From positions 7,622,501-7,686,500 of the forward strand of contig NZ_CP018632.1 of the NCBI RefSeq assembly GCF_002215215.1: a stretch of 64,000 nt of DNA. The letters run 5' to 3'. Position 1 is the stretch's first letter, and each line of letters begins with the position of its first letter. Positions 26,348-34,857 of the stretch are shown here, piece by piece. The DNA is from Granulosicoccus antarcticus IMCC3135. Its GTDB lineage: Bacteria; Pseudomonadota; Gammaproteobacteria; Granulosicoccales; Granulosicoccaceae. The translations under genes and the position numbers were made by a program. The notes beneath the pieces were generated by a model. The model searched no databases. It saw only the letters and a list, made by a program, of their open reading frames with translations, and had not been told where the DNA came from.

Positions 26348-27298
26348 CTACAGGTTTAATTTGCTCACCTTTCGGCTTATGCTTTCGCCCTTTTTCTCAA
26401 GCATGACAATCTCGCCAAACTCAAGTCTTGACCAGTCGTCAGTATTCTCGGTCAATGGCTCAGAGGCAAAGATGGCCGATGTCGCCTGATCGTCAGAGCA
26501 GACATCAATGCCGTAGGATTTTTCGTAATCCTGAAAATTTCGACCTGTCAGCAAATACATGGGTTCCAGAAGCATGGACAAAGCATAGTCATCGGTGCCG
26601 TGGCCGGATTTTCTCAACTCTTTCCAATCCCCAGCGACCTCTGTTTCTCCCTGGTGCCCCAAACCATAGTTGACGCCAATAATTCGATTGGGCGCAACCA
26701 GAGCAATCTTCAACTTCGTCAGCTCAGCCAGGTCCAGCTTTTTCATAGCCTCACTAATGAGCTTCAACATGTCCTCAAAGCCCTGCTGAACTTCCTCGTC
26801 ACTGTCGCCCTTGAGCAACGAGAGTAGCAGCACATAAAGAAACTCTGTATCAGTAGTGCCGCGCATCTGCTCCAGATACTTATCCTTGCAGTGCGATAGC
26901 AATTCTTTTTGCAAGACTCTCCAGTTCGGCAAGGCACCGTTCTGGGCAATGATCCAAGGGGTCTCTTTATAGGAAAAGGGATGACAGTTTTCGTCAGCCA
27001 GAACCGTGTTCGAGTTGTAGGCTGCCGCTCTGACGTGGGCCAACATGGTGCTGGCCTGCAAACTGGGAATGAAACTTTTGGCATTGTCGTCATAGAAAGC
27101 GGCCATCGGCCTGCGATACAGCAATGCCTGTTCTGGCTTCAGAAGATGCTCACCCCATGCGCCAAATCCCCAGCCGGCCAGCTGCAATAACGGATGAAGC
27201 TCAGGATCCAGAGTCTGATTGATCAGACTATTCTCCGGCTCCAGCAGCAGACTTTCGATAGGTATCTCTGGCCCGATATAGGCAAGAACTCGACACAT
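26348..27298 (-). CDS. Class II glutamine amidotransferase (YafJ-like)
   Basis: 316 residues from MCRVLAYIG, which places the catalytic nucleophile Cys at position 2 after Met removal, the hallmark of Ntn-type glutaminase domains. For that reason I reject the longer frame that begins at 27475. Other landmarks are STMLAHVRAAA (glutamine binding), the Pro-rich region HPFSYKETPWIIAQNGALPNW, and TDTEFLYVLLL. The protein contains only the glutaminase domain, as in YafJ/EgtC-like enzymes; its partner reaction is unknown. Confidence 0.85.
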   Translation of the reverse strand: MCRVLAYIGPEIPIESLLLEPENSLINQTLDPELHPLLQLAGWGFGAWGEHLLKPEQALLYRRPMAAFYDDNAKSFIPSLQASTMLAHVRAAAYNSNTVLADENCHPFSYKETPWIIAQNGALPNWRVLQKELLSHCKDKYLEQMRGTTDTEFLYVLLLSLLKGDSDEEVQQGFEDMLKLISEAMKKLDLAELTKLKIALVAPNRIIGVNYGLGHQGETEVAGDWKELRKSGHGTDDYALSMLLEPMYLLTGRNFQDYEKSYGIDVCSDDQATSAIFASEPLTENTDDWSRLEFGEIVMLEKKGESISRKVSKLNL

Positions 27299-27584
27299 GA
27301 TGTTCGCTGTCTCTTCACTTGGAAAGGGGCAGATACAGCCTGCCAGCTGTACCGATGGTTGACTGTTGGGAACACCTGCATACCTTTGCCAGCGTTCCGA
27401 GAAGGGACTGTATGCCAGAATGCTCTCCAGAAACTCTGGTTGTAGATTTGGTTGCTTGATTCCAAATGCAAGCAACTCGCATTCTGTGCCTGTGCTCGAT
27501 TATCACGCTGAGCCGCCTTAAAACGAGTTGCGGCTCTGTAGCACGATGAGCAATCGAAGCCTTTCCTGGCTATTTGGAGCATAG

Positions 27585-27988
27585 ATGCGACATTTGAACA
27601 ATAGAAACAAAGTTTGGTTAACGATGGTGGCGGCCGGATTGACGACACTGATTCCCGTTGCTTGGGGAACAGCCGGCGCCGAAGAATCAAAGCCTCCCGT
27701 GTCACAACTGACGACAGACAGTGACAATGTCGCCGCTACCACCGACGCTGATAGCGCTGGAGTCAAGCAGCTCGAAGAAAAACAGCAAGACGAGGCCACC
27801 CGGCTTTAGCCACCAGTCTCAATAATCTGGCGCAGCTGTACAGAGCCCAAGAGCGTTACGTTGAAGCCGGCCCCCTGTATATCGAAGCAGTTGAAATATT
27901 AGAGAAGGTCGTCGGTGCAGACCACCCCAATACGATTGCAGTGAAGGGTACTTATGAACACTACAAAGCTGCATTAGATCGGCCCTAG
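27585..27988 (+). pseudogene. Exported TPR (kinesin light chain-like) protein, broken
   Basis: The N-terminal 74 codons encode a signal peptide (hydrophobic VWLTMVAAGLTTLIPVAW) and a linker, ending at TAG 27807-27809. A different frame then encodes SLNNLAQLYRAQERYVEAGPLY and VVGADHPNTIAVKGTYEHY, the classic TPR_12 repeat end, up to TAG 27986-27988. The two parts belong to one gene that suffered a frameshift and probably an internal deletion of repeats. Confidence 0.7.
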
Positions 27989-28162
27989 GGCTATCGTGTA
28001 GCCATCATGAAATGACAGAATGATGTCTGCAACGTACAAAAAGGAATACAGTCACTCACCGCGTCCTGTGCATTATTACCGCTGAGCAATGTTTCTTCGA
28101 GGCCTATAATATGCGAGCCAGTACCGCATGTACTGGTCATTTTTCTTGCTCATGGACCCGGT

Positions 28163-30067
28163 ATGAAACATTTGCTGAAATACAAACAATATTCACTACT
28201 TCTGACCTTGATGTTGCCCGGCCTCTACGCCGGCACACTGCACGCGGATAGCTTCGACTACAACGCCTCACCTGAATCCCCCAATCACGTATTGCTGGAA
28301 CCCAATCTGAGCTTCGATGGAACAGAGCTGACCTACGGTCATATTTACAGCTCTATCTATGAGCTTGCAGACAGAGACGGTGACGCTCTGCCCGAAAGAG
28401 CATTCATGGTGAGTGAGCCCGGCATCAGTTGCCTGACCTTGGTCTATGTACCCTCGACTCAACTCTCACAGGGAGATATCGATTCCAGTGACCTGTCTGC
28501 TTATGCACGAGTCAGGAATATCGGCTATCCCTACCTGTCTTCCGATGATTCCATCTGCCAGAATTCAGGACCTGGTCTGCAATCCATAGAAGGTGATTTG
28601 CATCTGGAATCGATTAGCGATATCAGTGGTGATGGTGTACCTGATTTCCTGATTAACGACTTCGAATATGTAGGAGCGATATTGCTCAAAGGCGATCTGG
28701 TTCCCGGGGTTGTCTACGATGCTGCCGACGCCGATGCCCATGTTGCAACGACGATTACTACCGGGTATATCGGCACTGTTCTGGAGGACATTGATCAGGA
28801 CGGACTGGGCGAGATTTCCATGGAATGGTACCCGGATAGCGAGGATTCAGAATCCGAAAGGAGTTGCGTTGTTTATGCCGGCGGCATAGGCAACTTTCCT
28901 GCAAATGTGGATCAGCAGGATTTCAGTGCTGAGCAGACTCTTTATCTGCAATCGGAAGAATACTGTGGCTATGTGCAGAACCTGGGCGATGTCAATGGAG
29001 ACGGTGTACAGGATCTGAGCATGAATGAAGCTCGGGTGGACGACAACAACAGCGTCACCTGGGTAATTCACGGTGGCTCCTATTTACAAGCAGAAGGCTC
29101 CTTGATGCCTGACACCTTCCAGCAGGCGGCGAATGCCTATGCTCTGGAATTTGACACGGTAGAAGGTGAATCGGCATCTATCAACATTCAGAGTATTGGC
29201 GATTTCGATGCTGATGGTTATGATGATGTACGCACCAACACCCTTAGAAAATCGATGGAGCTGGCACTGACCGCACCGGGAACCGATTTCTACAACAACA
29301 GCTCATTGATTCTCTACGGTAGTGCCGAAGGCCTGCCCAGAGATGTCAGCCCAGGGGTACTGAGCACGGATCAGGTATCCCAGATAATGGGTTTCGAGCA
29401 ACTGAATAAGTTTACTGACGTCAACAACGATGGCGCTGCCGATCTGACAACGGATTATCCTTTTTCAGTGTATCTGGGCACACCCGGTGATCGTTTTGCC
29501 TTCCTGCTACCAAACGGTACAACGTCGAATGAAAATGAGAGCTACCAGTTGCAGGGTTTTGAGTATGGCGAGAGTTTCGGTGAACTTGTCTGGAACCAGA
29601 CCAAACTGTTCGCCCTGGTATGGCAAGACGGTGAACTGGTCACCCGGACTGAAACCAACAGCCTGATGATTCCTCGGGATATCGCGGGTGGTGGCACATT
29701 CAAGCTGACGCCAGATTTTCTAGGCAAAGAACTCGGCAGTTCCATCATGATCAGTGATATCCGTGAACCTCTGATGGGTAGCAATGAAGTCACGCTTCTA
29801 TCTGGCGAAGCAGTTTGTAATGCCAACGACGGTGATACCAGCGTAGCAGTCGCACCCCAGGTTGCAGGACTGAACGTCAGCTGGCCAACGGCGTGTGCAA
29901 AAACCATCAACGTCCATCGCGGCGATGGTAGCTACCTGACCACCCTGCCGGGTGATGTCACGGACTGGACAGCCACCGAGTCTGGTGAGTTCTTTTTTGT
30001 CAGCACCAATGCGGGTAACTGGTCTAGCTGGCAGCGTTCGGGTGTTGTTAGTTTGAATGTGAACTGA
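28163..30067 (+). CDS. Secreted FG-GAP/VCBS repeat protein
   Basis: 634 residues with a signal peptide (LLLTLMLPGLYAGTLHA, cleavage before DSF). Six or more calcium-binding FG-GAP-type loops are visible: DRDGDALPE, DISGDGVPD, DIDQDGLGE, DVNGDGVQD, DFDADGYDD and DVNNDGAAD, spaced as in a seven-bladed propeller. A Fn3-like C-terminal domain follows. It resembles the partial protein at 1-987. Exported, possibly cell-surface; ligand unknown. The last 136 bases are overlapped in antisense by the truncated BRCT-protein frame. Confidence 0.85.
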   Translation: MKHLLKYKQYSLLLTLMLPGLYAGTLHADSFDYNASPESPNHVLLEPNLSFDGTELTYGHIYSSIYELADRDGDALPERAFMVSEPGISCLTLVYVPSTQLSQGDIDSSDLSAYARVRNIGYPYLSSDDSICQNSGPGLQSIEGDLHLESISDISGDGVPDFLINDFEYVGAILLKGDLVPGVVYDAADADAHVATTITTGYIGTVLEDIDQDGLGEISMEWYPDSEDSESERSCVVYAGGIGNFPANVDQQDFSAEQTLYLQSEEYCGYVQNLGDVNGDGVQDLSMNEARVDDNNSVTWVIHGGSYLQAEGSLMPDTFQQAANAYALEFDTVEGESASINIQSIGDFDADGYDDVRTNTLRKSMELALTAPGTDFYNNSSLILYGSAEGLPRDVSPGVLSTDQVSQIMGFEQLNKFTDVNNDGAADLTTDYPFSVYLGTPGDRFAFLLPNGTTSNENESYQLQGFEYGESFGELVWNQTKLFALVWQDGELVTRTETNSLMIPRDIAGGGTFKLTPDFLGKELGSSIMISDIREPLMGSNEVTLLSGEAVCNANDGDTSVAVAPQVAGLNVSWPTACAKTINVHRGDGSYLTTLPGDVTDWTATESGEFFFVSTNAGNWSSWQRSGVVSLNVN

Positions 30068-30648
30068 GGGCTGCGGGAACTTTCGCTAGCTTTTGTAGCT
30101 ATGGCGTCACTCAGGGAGTTTTGAGTGACGCTATGGACTTTCCCGGAAGGACCACTCTTTGAGCTCGCCCCCAAACCGTTAACGACTTCCTCTACGTACT
30201 TTCTAGAACCTGTAGCAAATTTACCTGTAAAACAAAATATTCGGTCTGCAAATTCAATATCCGGATAGGGTTCGCACAAAGGTAAACCACTAGAGTTTGA
30301 TCGCATCTGACCATCACTTTGAGGGTCGCCAGTTGCCTTTATCAAGGTATCAATTAAATCTCTCTCCTCATCGCTATCCAGAACTCCATCGGCGAGTACA
30401 GACTCAATCCTTGAGAAGATGATATTTGCAGGCCAGTGATTTGCAATATCCTTGTTCGCACGAAGCCAATCTTGCATATATTGCGCTTCGCTTAACGTAA
30501 CAGCCCCATCGGCAAGTACTCCTCGACACAGGCCAATTAGCTCGTCTATTTTTCTGTCATTTATTCGTGCAGCACCAAAACGGCGGGCAACTGGCTGACC
30601 GTCGTCATCTAACATAGTCATATCATCGATATCCTTTTTGCATACCAC
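29932..30648 (-). pseudogene. TerB-like/BRCT-domain protein, C-terminus truncated
   Basis: The N-terminal part shows two related acidic helical segments, IDELIGLCRGVLADGAVTLSEA and IESVLADGVLDSDEERDLI, typical of TerB-like proteins fused to BRCT. Then comes the BRCT start IFCFTGKFATGSRKYVEEVVNGLGA. After about residue 170 (near base 30140) the expected BRCT sequence is lost, and the frame runs over a 14-bp inverted repeat and antisense through the end of the FG-GAP gene. The start is GTG 30648 or ATG 30621. Most likely a truncated relic of a DNA-repair-type BRCT protein. Confidence 0.65.
30099..30136. repeat. Inverted repeat between convergent genes
   Basis: GGCGTCACTCA (30103-30113) pairs with TGAGTGACGC (30122-30131) around a short loop, with further imperfect pairing outside (CTATG). 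No T-run adjoins it. It may stop transcription of the FG-GAP gene and coincides with the point where the BRCT frame loses family similarity. Confidence 0.5.
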
Positions 30649-31078
30649 GAGAACCTGGAGGAGTGTGTATCGCGGCGGAGTTACGACAGACGTTCAAAGA
30701 GATTCGGAGAATTAACCAAAAAACGATACTTCAGAGGTGGAAGTCATACATTGGGCAGTTCGCCTCAGTAGATAATGCGTCTTCGCATGCCTCCAGCTCA
30801 TATTTAACGTGCATTGCTCAATGCATACTTCCAAACTATTCAGTAGTGTAATCGTCGAATTGCAATAATCAATGCTGTGATCACAAGAGCTCATACGCAC
30901 TTTTTCCACCGCTTCGACCAATATGTAGATCACGTGATTTTTCTTGGCGAGCCACTGTGTGCCCACCTTCAGCTCCTGTTATATTCTGTAGGTACTGCGC
31001 GGATCAATTGATACCAGCACATCAGTAGCTTGTCAGTCTGCGGAAACTCCCAAAGCAAGAAAACAACGAGAACCGACC
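30649..31078. other. 430-bp region without a recognisable gene
   Basis: Only short frames are present (for example 30663-30851, 62 codons) with no family resemblance or good ribosome-binding site. Nothing else is recognised. Confidence 0.4.
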
Positions 31079-31441
31079 ATGTTCGAAATCACGGATGTCT
31101 TGATAGCTGGCGTTATCGCACTTTTGTGTGGTGTGGTGACGTATTCCTCTATCAAGAATAATCGCAACAACACAAGTACCGAACTGACGGACAAAAAAAA
31201 GCGAAGGCAAAAAAAACTCCTTCAAAAAGAGCTCTGGGAACATGCAGCCTACTCATCGGCATACGGAATTGCCATGTTCATATTCTTTGTGTTTAATGCA
31301 GCTAAAAATTTGTCTCACTATCCATTCTGGCTCCGATTAGTTGTTTCGCTTGCATGCTTCCTTGCTGTGTTATTTGTCCTGCGTCTGACGACGCATGCTG
31401 TGTTTCGGTATTTTGTAAATAGAGCGAACACAGCTTCGTGA
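31079..31441 (+). CDS. Small membrane protein of unknown function
   Basis: 120 residues. Three hydrophobic helices are predicted: residues 6-24 (VLIAGVIALLCGVVTY), 58-74 (AYGIAMFIFFVFNA) and 84-105 (LRLVVSLACFLAVLFVLRL). A very basic loop (KKKRRQKKLLQK) lies between the first two. No known family. Isolated, directly upstream of a decayed transposase gene. Confidence 0.55.
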   Translation: MFEITDVLIAGVIALLCGVVTYSSIKNNRNNTSTELTDKKKRRQKKLLQKELWEHAAYSSAYGIAMFIFFVFNAAKNLSHYPFWLRLVVSLACFLAVLFVLRLTTHAVFRYFVNRANTAS

Positions 31442-31448
31442 TTAGCGA

Positions 31449-32536
31449 ATGGGTAAATACTTGCTAGTAGAAACCATTTTGGACTCAATGTCTAATGTCA
31501 AGAAGCCTCAACGAAAATTCATAAGTGCTTTGTTCGCTGTGTTGGTCGTATTTCAAGGTAAAGCCAACTTCAGAAACATGAGCCGCTATAGCAGCATCAG
31601 TGAGAAATGCTTCAGTCGCTGGTATCGGCACCCCTTCGATTTTTCACAATTCAACACCGCCTTGCTCCTTCATGAAAGCCCTGATCCAGAACAATTCATT
31701 GCAGCCATTGATGCCAGCTTTTTAAGCAAGTCTGGGAAAAAGACGCAAGGATTGGCTTGGTACTACAACGGCGCTGCGGGGGAGGCACAGCAAACCTTGG
31801 ATGAGGCGGAGAAAACACGCGTTGATTTATATGCTGAACATTTAGTATCCAAGGCCACTGCGCTCAAAGAACTGGGAGTCAAGCACATCGCGGCGGATGC
31901 GTACTATAGCAAAACCAAGTTTGTCTCGGCTGTCACCAAAGCAGGCTTTGAGCTTGTGGGCAAGCTACGGGTTGATGCCAATATGAAATGGCTGTACGAA
32001 GGCGACTATGCTGGAACGGGGCGCCCCAGAAGGCTTGACGGGAAAGTGGATACTAATACGGACATGGCTCGTTTTGAAGAGGTGGAATCATGGGTGGAGG
32101 GGGGCGATGCGTATACAGCGGTGCTGTATTCAACGCACTTGAAACGCAATATACGTGTCGTGTTGTTGAAGCAGGCATTGGCTCAAAAGACGCCACGAGG
32201 CTTATTCGTTATTACAAAGCGCGTTTTCAAATCGAATTTTTGTTCCGCGATGCGAAGCAATATACGGGGCTGACACACTGCTAGTCACTACGCAAGGAGG
32301 CAATCCATACACAAACTAACGCCTCGTTGAGTGCGCTCAATTTATTGAAACTCGAAGACCGAAAAGAGAAGCAAACTGAGTCTGAAACGGTGATTTCCAT
32401 TGCCTCCTGGTAGAGAAAGAAATTCAATCAGCATGTGATGAACAGACTTTTTGACAAGTTAGACTTGGACCTGACATGTGAAAAAGTCTCACGGGTATAT
32501 GAAAGCATGAAGAACTACGGGGTTATTGCCGCCTAG
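31449..32536 (+). pseudogene. Degenerate IS4-type transposase
   Basis: The first ~240 codons read as an IS4-like DDE transposase: KKPQRKFISALFAVLVVFQGKANFRNMSRYS, FIAAIDASFLSKSGKK (first Asp), VKHIAADAYYSK (second Asp). Near 32185 the frame shifts. The continuation in frame 2 gives LIRYYKARFQIEFLFRDAKQYTGL (the Glu motif) and is then cut by stops at 32282-32284 and 32411-32413 before an end at 32534-32536. The element is therefore inactive. Its ends were not identified. Confidence 0.8.
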
Positions 32537-32674
32537 AAACTGTCCACAGTGTTGTCTATTCAGAACCTGACAAAAATGTTTGTATCTGACGGAAGTGATG
32601 GATTTGCATTCCATTTGAGGCTGGAGCGTATCAATGAAACCAGGGGACTTTCATCTGTCGCCCGAAACCCGCCA

Positions 32675-33346
32675 TCAAAAAACCTCAGCATGCACAGTAC
32701 TATCATCAACAATCTGGCGATAACCCGCATGCTCCCCACAAGCAACATTCAAAGCTTCATTGAAACCTTCGCTGTTGACAAGCAGGCTGACGGTCTTTTG
32801 AGTACCGCTCTCGTCATGAACCTCCAGATTAATGGACACGCCTTTATTCATCAATGAAAGCAGGCTAACCGCCTCTGAAAATCCGAGTATGTTCCCACCG
32901 CTCTCAGCCCCATAGCTTGACAGCCTTCCATCGCCATAAGCGGTCACTGTATATAGGGACGGCTCCCAAGGCTCAGGGGACAGGATTTGCAGTTTTATGG
33001 AATCGAACAAATCCATGCAAACGGCGGATATAACATAGCCGTCAGGATGCTGCGCAAGCTCTCCCACAGAAAGGTATGACACCATGCTGATGTTCATATC
33101 TCCGCCTTGTTGGTGATCGACTCTCCAGCCACCATAGACGTTACTTGTATTGTCTGATGACCTGTCAGCCTCCTGATCGTCCACCGTGACGCTATTGCCT
33201 GCAGGTGTAAGGGATTGAATATGGTTGATTGTATTTTCAACATCAGCGGCATAGATACTTGAATCGGCAAAACTCGATGCAGATACGCCCATCAAGATCA
33301 AGCTGGCAATAGTGCGATGCAAATTCTTTTTTATTATAAAACTCAT
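32675..33346 (-). CDS. Hypothetical secreted protein
   Basis: 223 residues from the ATG at 33346. A Sec signal peptide (KKNLHRTIASLILMGVSASSFA, cleavage before DSS) precedes a mixed alpha/beta domain with three cysteines. No motif is recognised. The longer frame starting at 33532 would hide the signal peptide and is rejected. No operon partners; it is transcribed divergently from the purine cluster. Confidence 0.65.
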   Translation of the reverse strand: MSFIIKKNLHRTIASLILMGVSASSFADSSIYAADVENTINHIQSLTPAGNSVTVDDQEADRSSDNTSNVYGGWRVDHQQGGDMNISMVSYLSVGELAQHPDGYVISAVCMDLFDSIKLQILSPEPWEPSLYTVTAYGDGRLSSYGAESGGNILGFSEAVSLLSLMNKGVSINLEVHDESGTQKTVSLLVNSEGFNEALNVACGEHAGYRQIVDDSTVHAEVF

Positions 33347-33861
33347 CGAACTCAAGTACCCCTCATCGCCGCAGGCCTCCGACAGCTTCAAACTCTTCGA
33401 AAGAATTCCCGCCCAGATGGGCTGTAGCGGTTTCGCGCCTCCCATCTTGATTACCTTGATGTTCGATGTAACCATATAAAGCGAATAATGGCTGCTTAGC
33501 CCCGTAAACTTACAAAGCTGTAAACAAGCCACAACCTACCGGACAAGTCCCGGGAGGATAGTTAAGGATGTGGAGAAGCTATATGCAGCAGGCTTGGTTA
33601 CATTCTCCAATCAGGTCTGTAAGTACGGCAAAGCTGATCCACAGGTTGTGACGTTCTGTGCGGTTGTGACCGACTCACAACCGCATTTTTTTATGCTCGC
33701 TTGAATACCTACCCGCTGCAGGCAGCCTAAGCGCCCCCCTATATATCGCGATATCAACATTCGGCAGCAAGTCTTGTCGTATTTCTGATCCGGTTTGACA
33801 GACCCAGGTCTCCTTGGCACAGTAAGGGATTGAATCGCCCTCCCCTAGCGTGTCACCGCTG
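33347..33861. other. Intergenic region upstream of the purine cluster
   Basis: Contains a strong plus-strand terminator (33659-33692) and a possible gene relic. A frame from about 33570 to 33704 reads VEKLYAAGLVTFSNQVCKYGKADPQ, with a GGGAGG at 33551-33556 upstream but no good start codon, and it runs through the hairpin. I treat it as an unidentified 3' gene fragment at best. The promoter of the demethylase operon probably lies between 33693 and 33861. Confidence 0.35.
33659..33692 (+). terminator. Rho-independent terminator
   Basis: An 11-bp perfect stem (TGCGGTTGTGA, 33659-33669, with 33675-33685) has a 5-nt loop and is followed by seven T residues (33686-33692). It would stop plus-strand transcription before the demethylase operon, yet no clear intact gene lies directly upstream. 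Confidence 0.85.
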
Positions 33862-34728
33862 ATGAATCACCCACACACTCTTTGTTCAGATCCTGTCGCT
33901 CTGGGTCTCTGGCATCCTATTGCCGCGCTGGAAGATTCGGCAAGCGGCGTCAGGCTCACCACCCGCTTGCTGGGTGAGAGAATTCACTACACCAAGCTCG
34001 ACGATCAGCAGGTGTCTGTTGAACACGGTGATCGCTCACTACCCGTGACGCTGGCCTATGGCTACATCTGGACCTGCATGGGCACACCCACGACCCCCTT
34101 GTTCGACTTGCCCGAATACGCCGAGTCTGACCGACGCAATGTCTGCGCAGCCACCGTCGGTGTAAAGACATCGGCACCGCGTGCAGTGGAAAACTTTCTG
34201 GACATGGGGCACTTCCCGTTTGTGCATACCGGCATCCTGGGGACAGAACCGCACACCGAGGTACGCGAGTACGAGGTCACTCTGGACGAAAAGCGTGACG
34301 AGATCCTCGCTACAGAATGCATCTTCTACCAACCGCAAGCCGCGGCAGGCGCAACCGGCGGCATCATGGCCGATTACATCTACCGTGTGCCTCACCCCTA
34401 TTGCAGCGTCTTGTACAAGTCCTGCCCCACTGATGAATCGCGTCTGGATGTCATCGCCCTGTTCCTGCAGCCGGTGGACGAGGAAACCATCAGAGCCCAT
34501 GCTCTGGTCAGCGTCATCGATGCGCAAAGCAGTGATCTGGATATCCGCATGTTCCAGCAGACCATCTTCGGTCAGGACAAGCCTATCCTCGAAAACCAGC
34601 TGCCTAAAAGACTACCGCTGGATCCACGCGCAGAAACTCCTATCAGGGCTGACAAGGCCGCTATCGTCTATCGACGCTGGCTACGCTCCAAGGGCTTGAA
34701 CTACGGGGTCATTCCTGCCGCTGCGTGA
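33862..34728 (+). CDS. NdmC-like N-demethylase catalytic subunit lacking the Rieske cluster
   Basis: 288 residues from the ATG at 33862 (a GTG at 33850 is in frame). The N-terminal region is where a Rieske domain should be (LWHPIAALEDSASGVRLTTRLLGE...), but both the CxH and CxxH cluster ligands are missing. The C-terminal catalytic domain is intact, with the mononuclear-iron motif ENFLDMGHFPFVH. This is the layout of NdmC, the 7-methylxanthine N7-demethylase subunit, which takes electrons from the Rieske domain of NdmD. The next two genes encode NdmD-like and NdmE-like proteins. Substrate is inferred: an N7-methylated purine. Confidence 0.75.
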   Translation: MNHPHTLCSDPVALGLWHPIAALEDSASGVRLTTRLLGERIHYTKLDDQQVSVEHGDRSLPVTLAYGYIWTCMGTPTTPLFDLPEYAESDRRNVCAATVGVKTSAPRAVENFLDMGHFPFVHTGILGTEPHTEVREYEVTLDEKRDEILATECIFYQPQAAAGATGGIMADYIYRVPHPYCSVLYKSCPTDESRLDVIALFLQPVDEETIRAHALVSVIDAQSSDLDIRMFQQTIFGQDKPILENQLPKRLPLDPRAETPIRADKAAIVYRRWLRSKGLNYGVIPAAA

Positions 34729-34857
34729 TATCGCATTTCGGCAATCAGCGTCAAAAAACCGTTGATTCATAAACGTAAATCTGTTTATCTTGAGTGCTTG
34801 CCAAGGCCTCTGTGCTCTCCTAACCTTCTCTCAAAAGATGCTCTCTTTTAGTGCCCT

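Noticed and set aside
27299-27475. N-terminal extension of the class II amidotransferase
   Set aside because: The catalytic Cys must be residue 2 after Met, which fixes the start at 27298.
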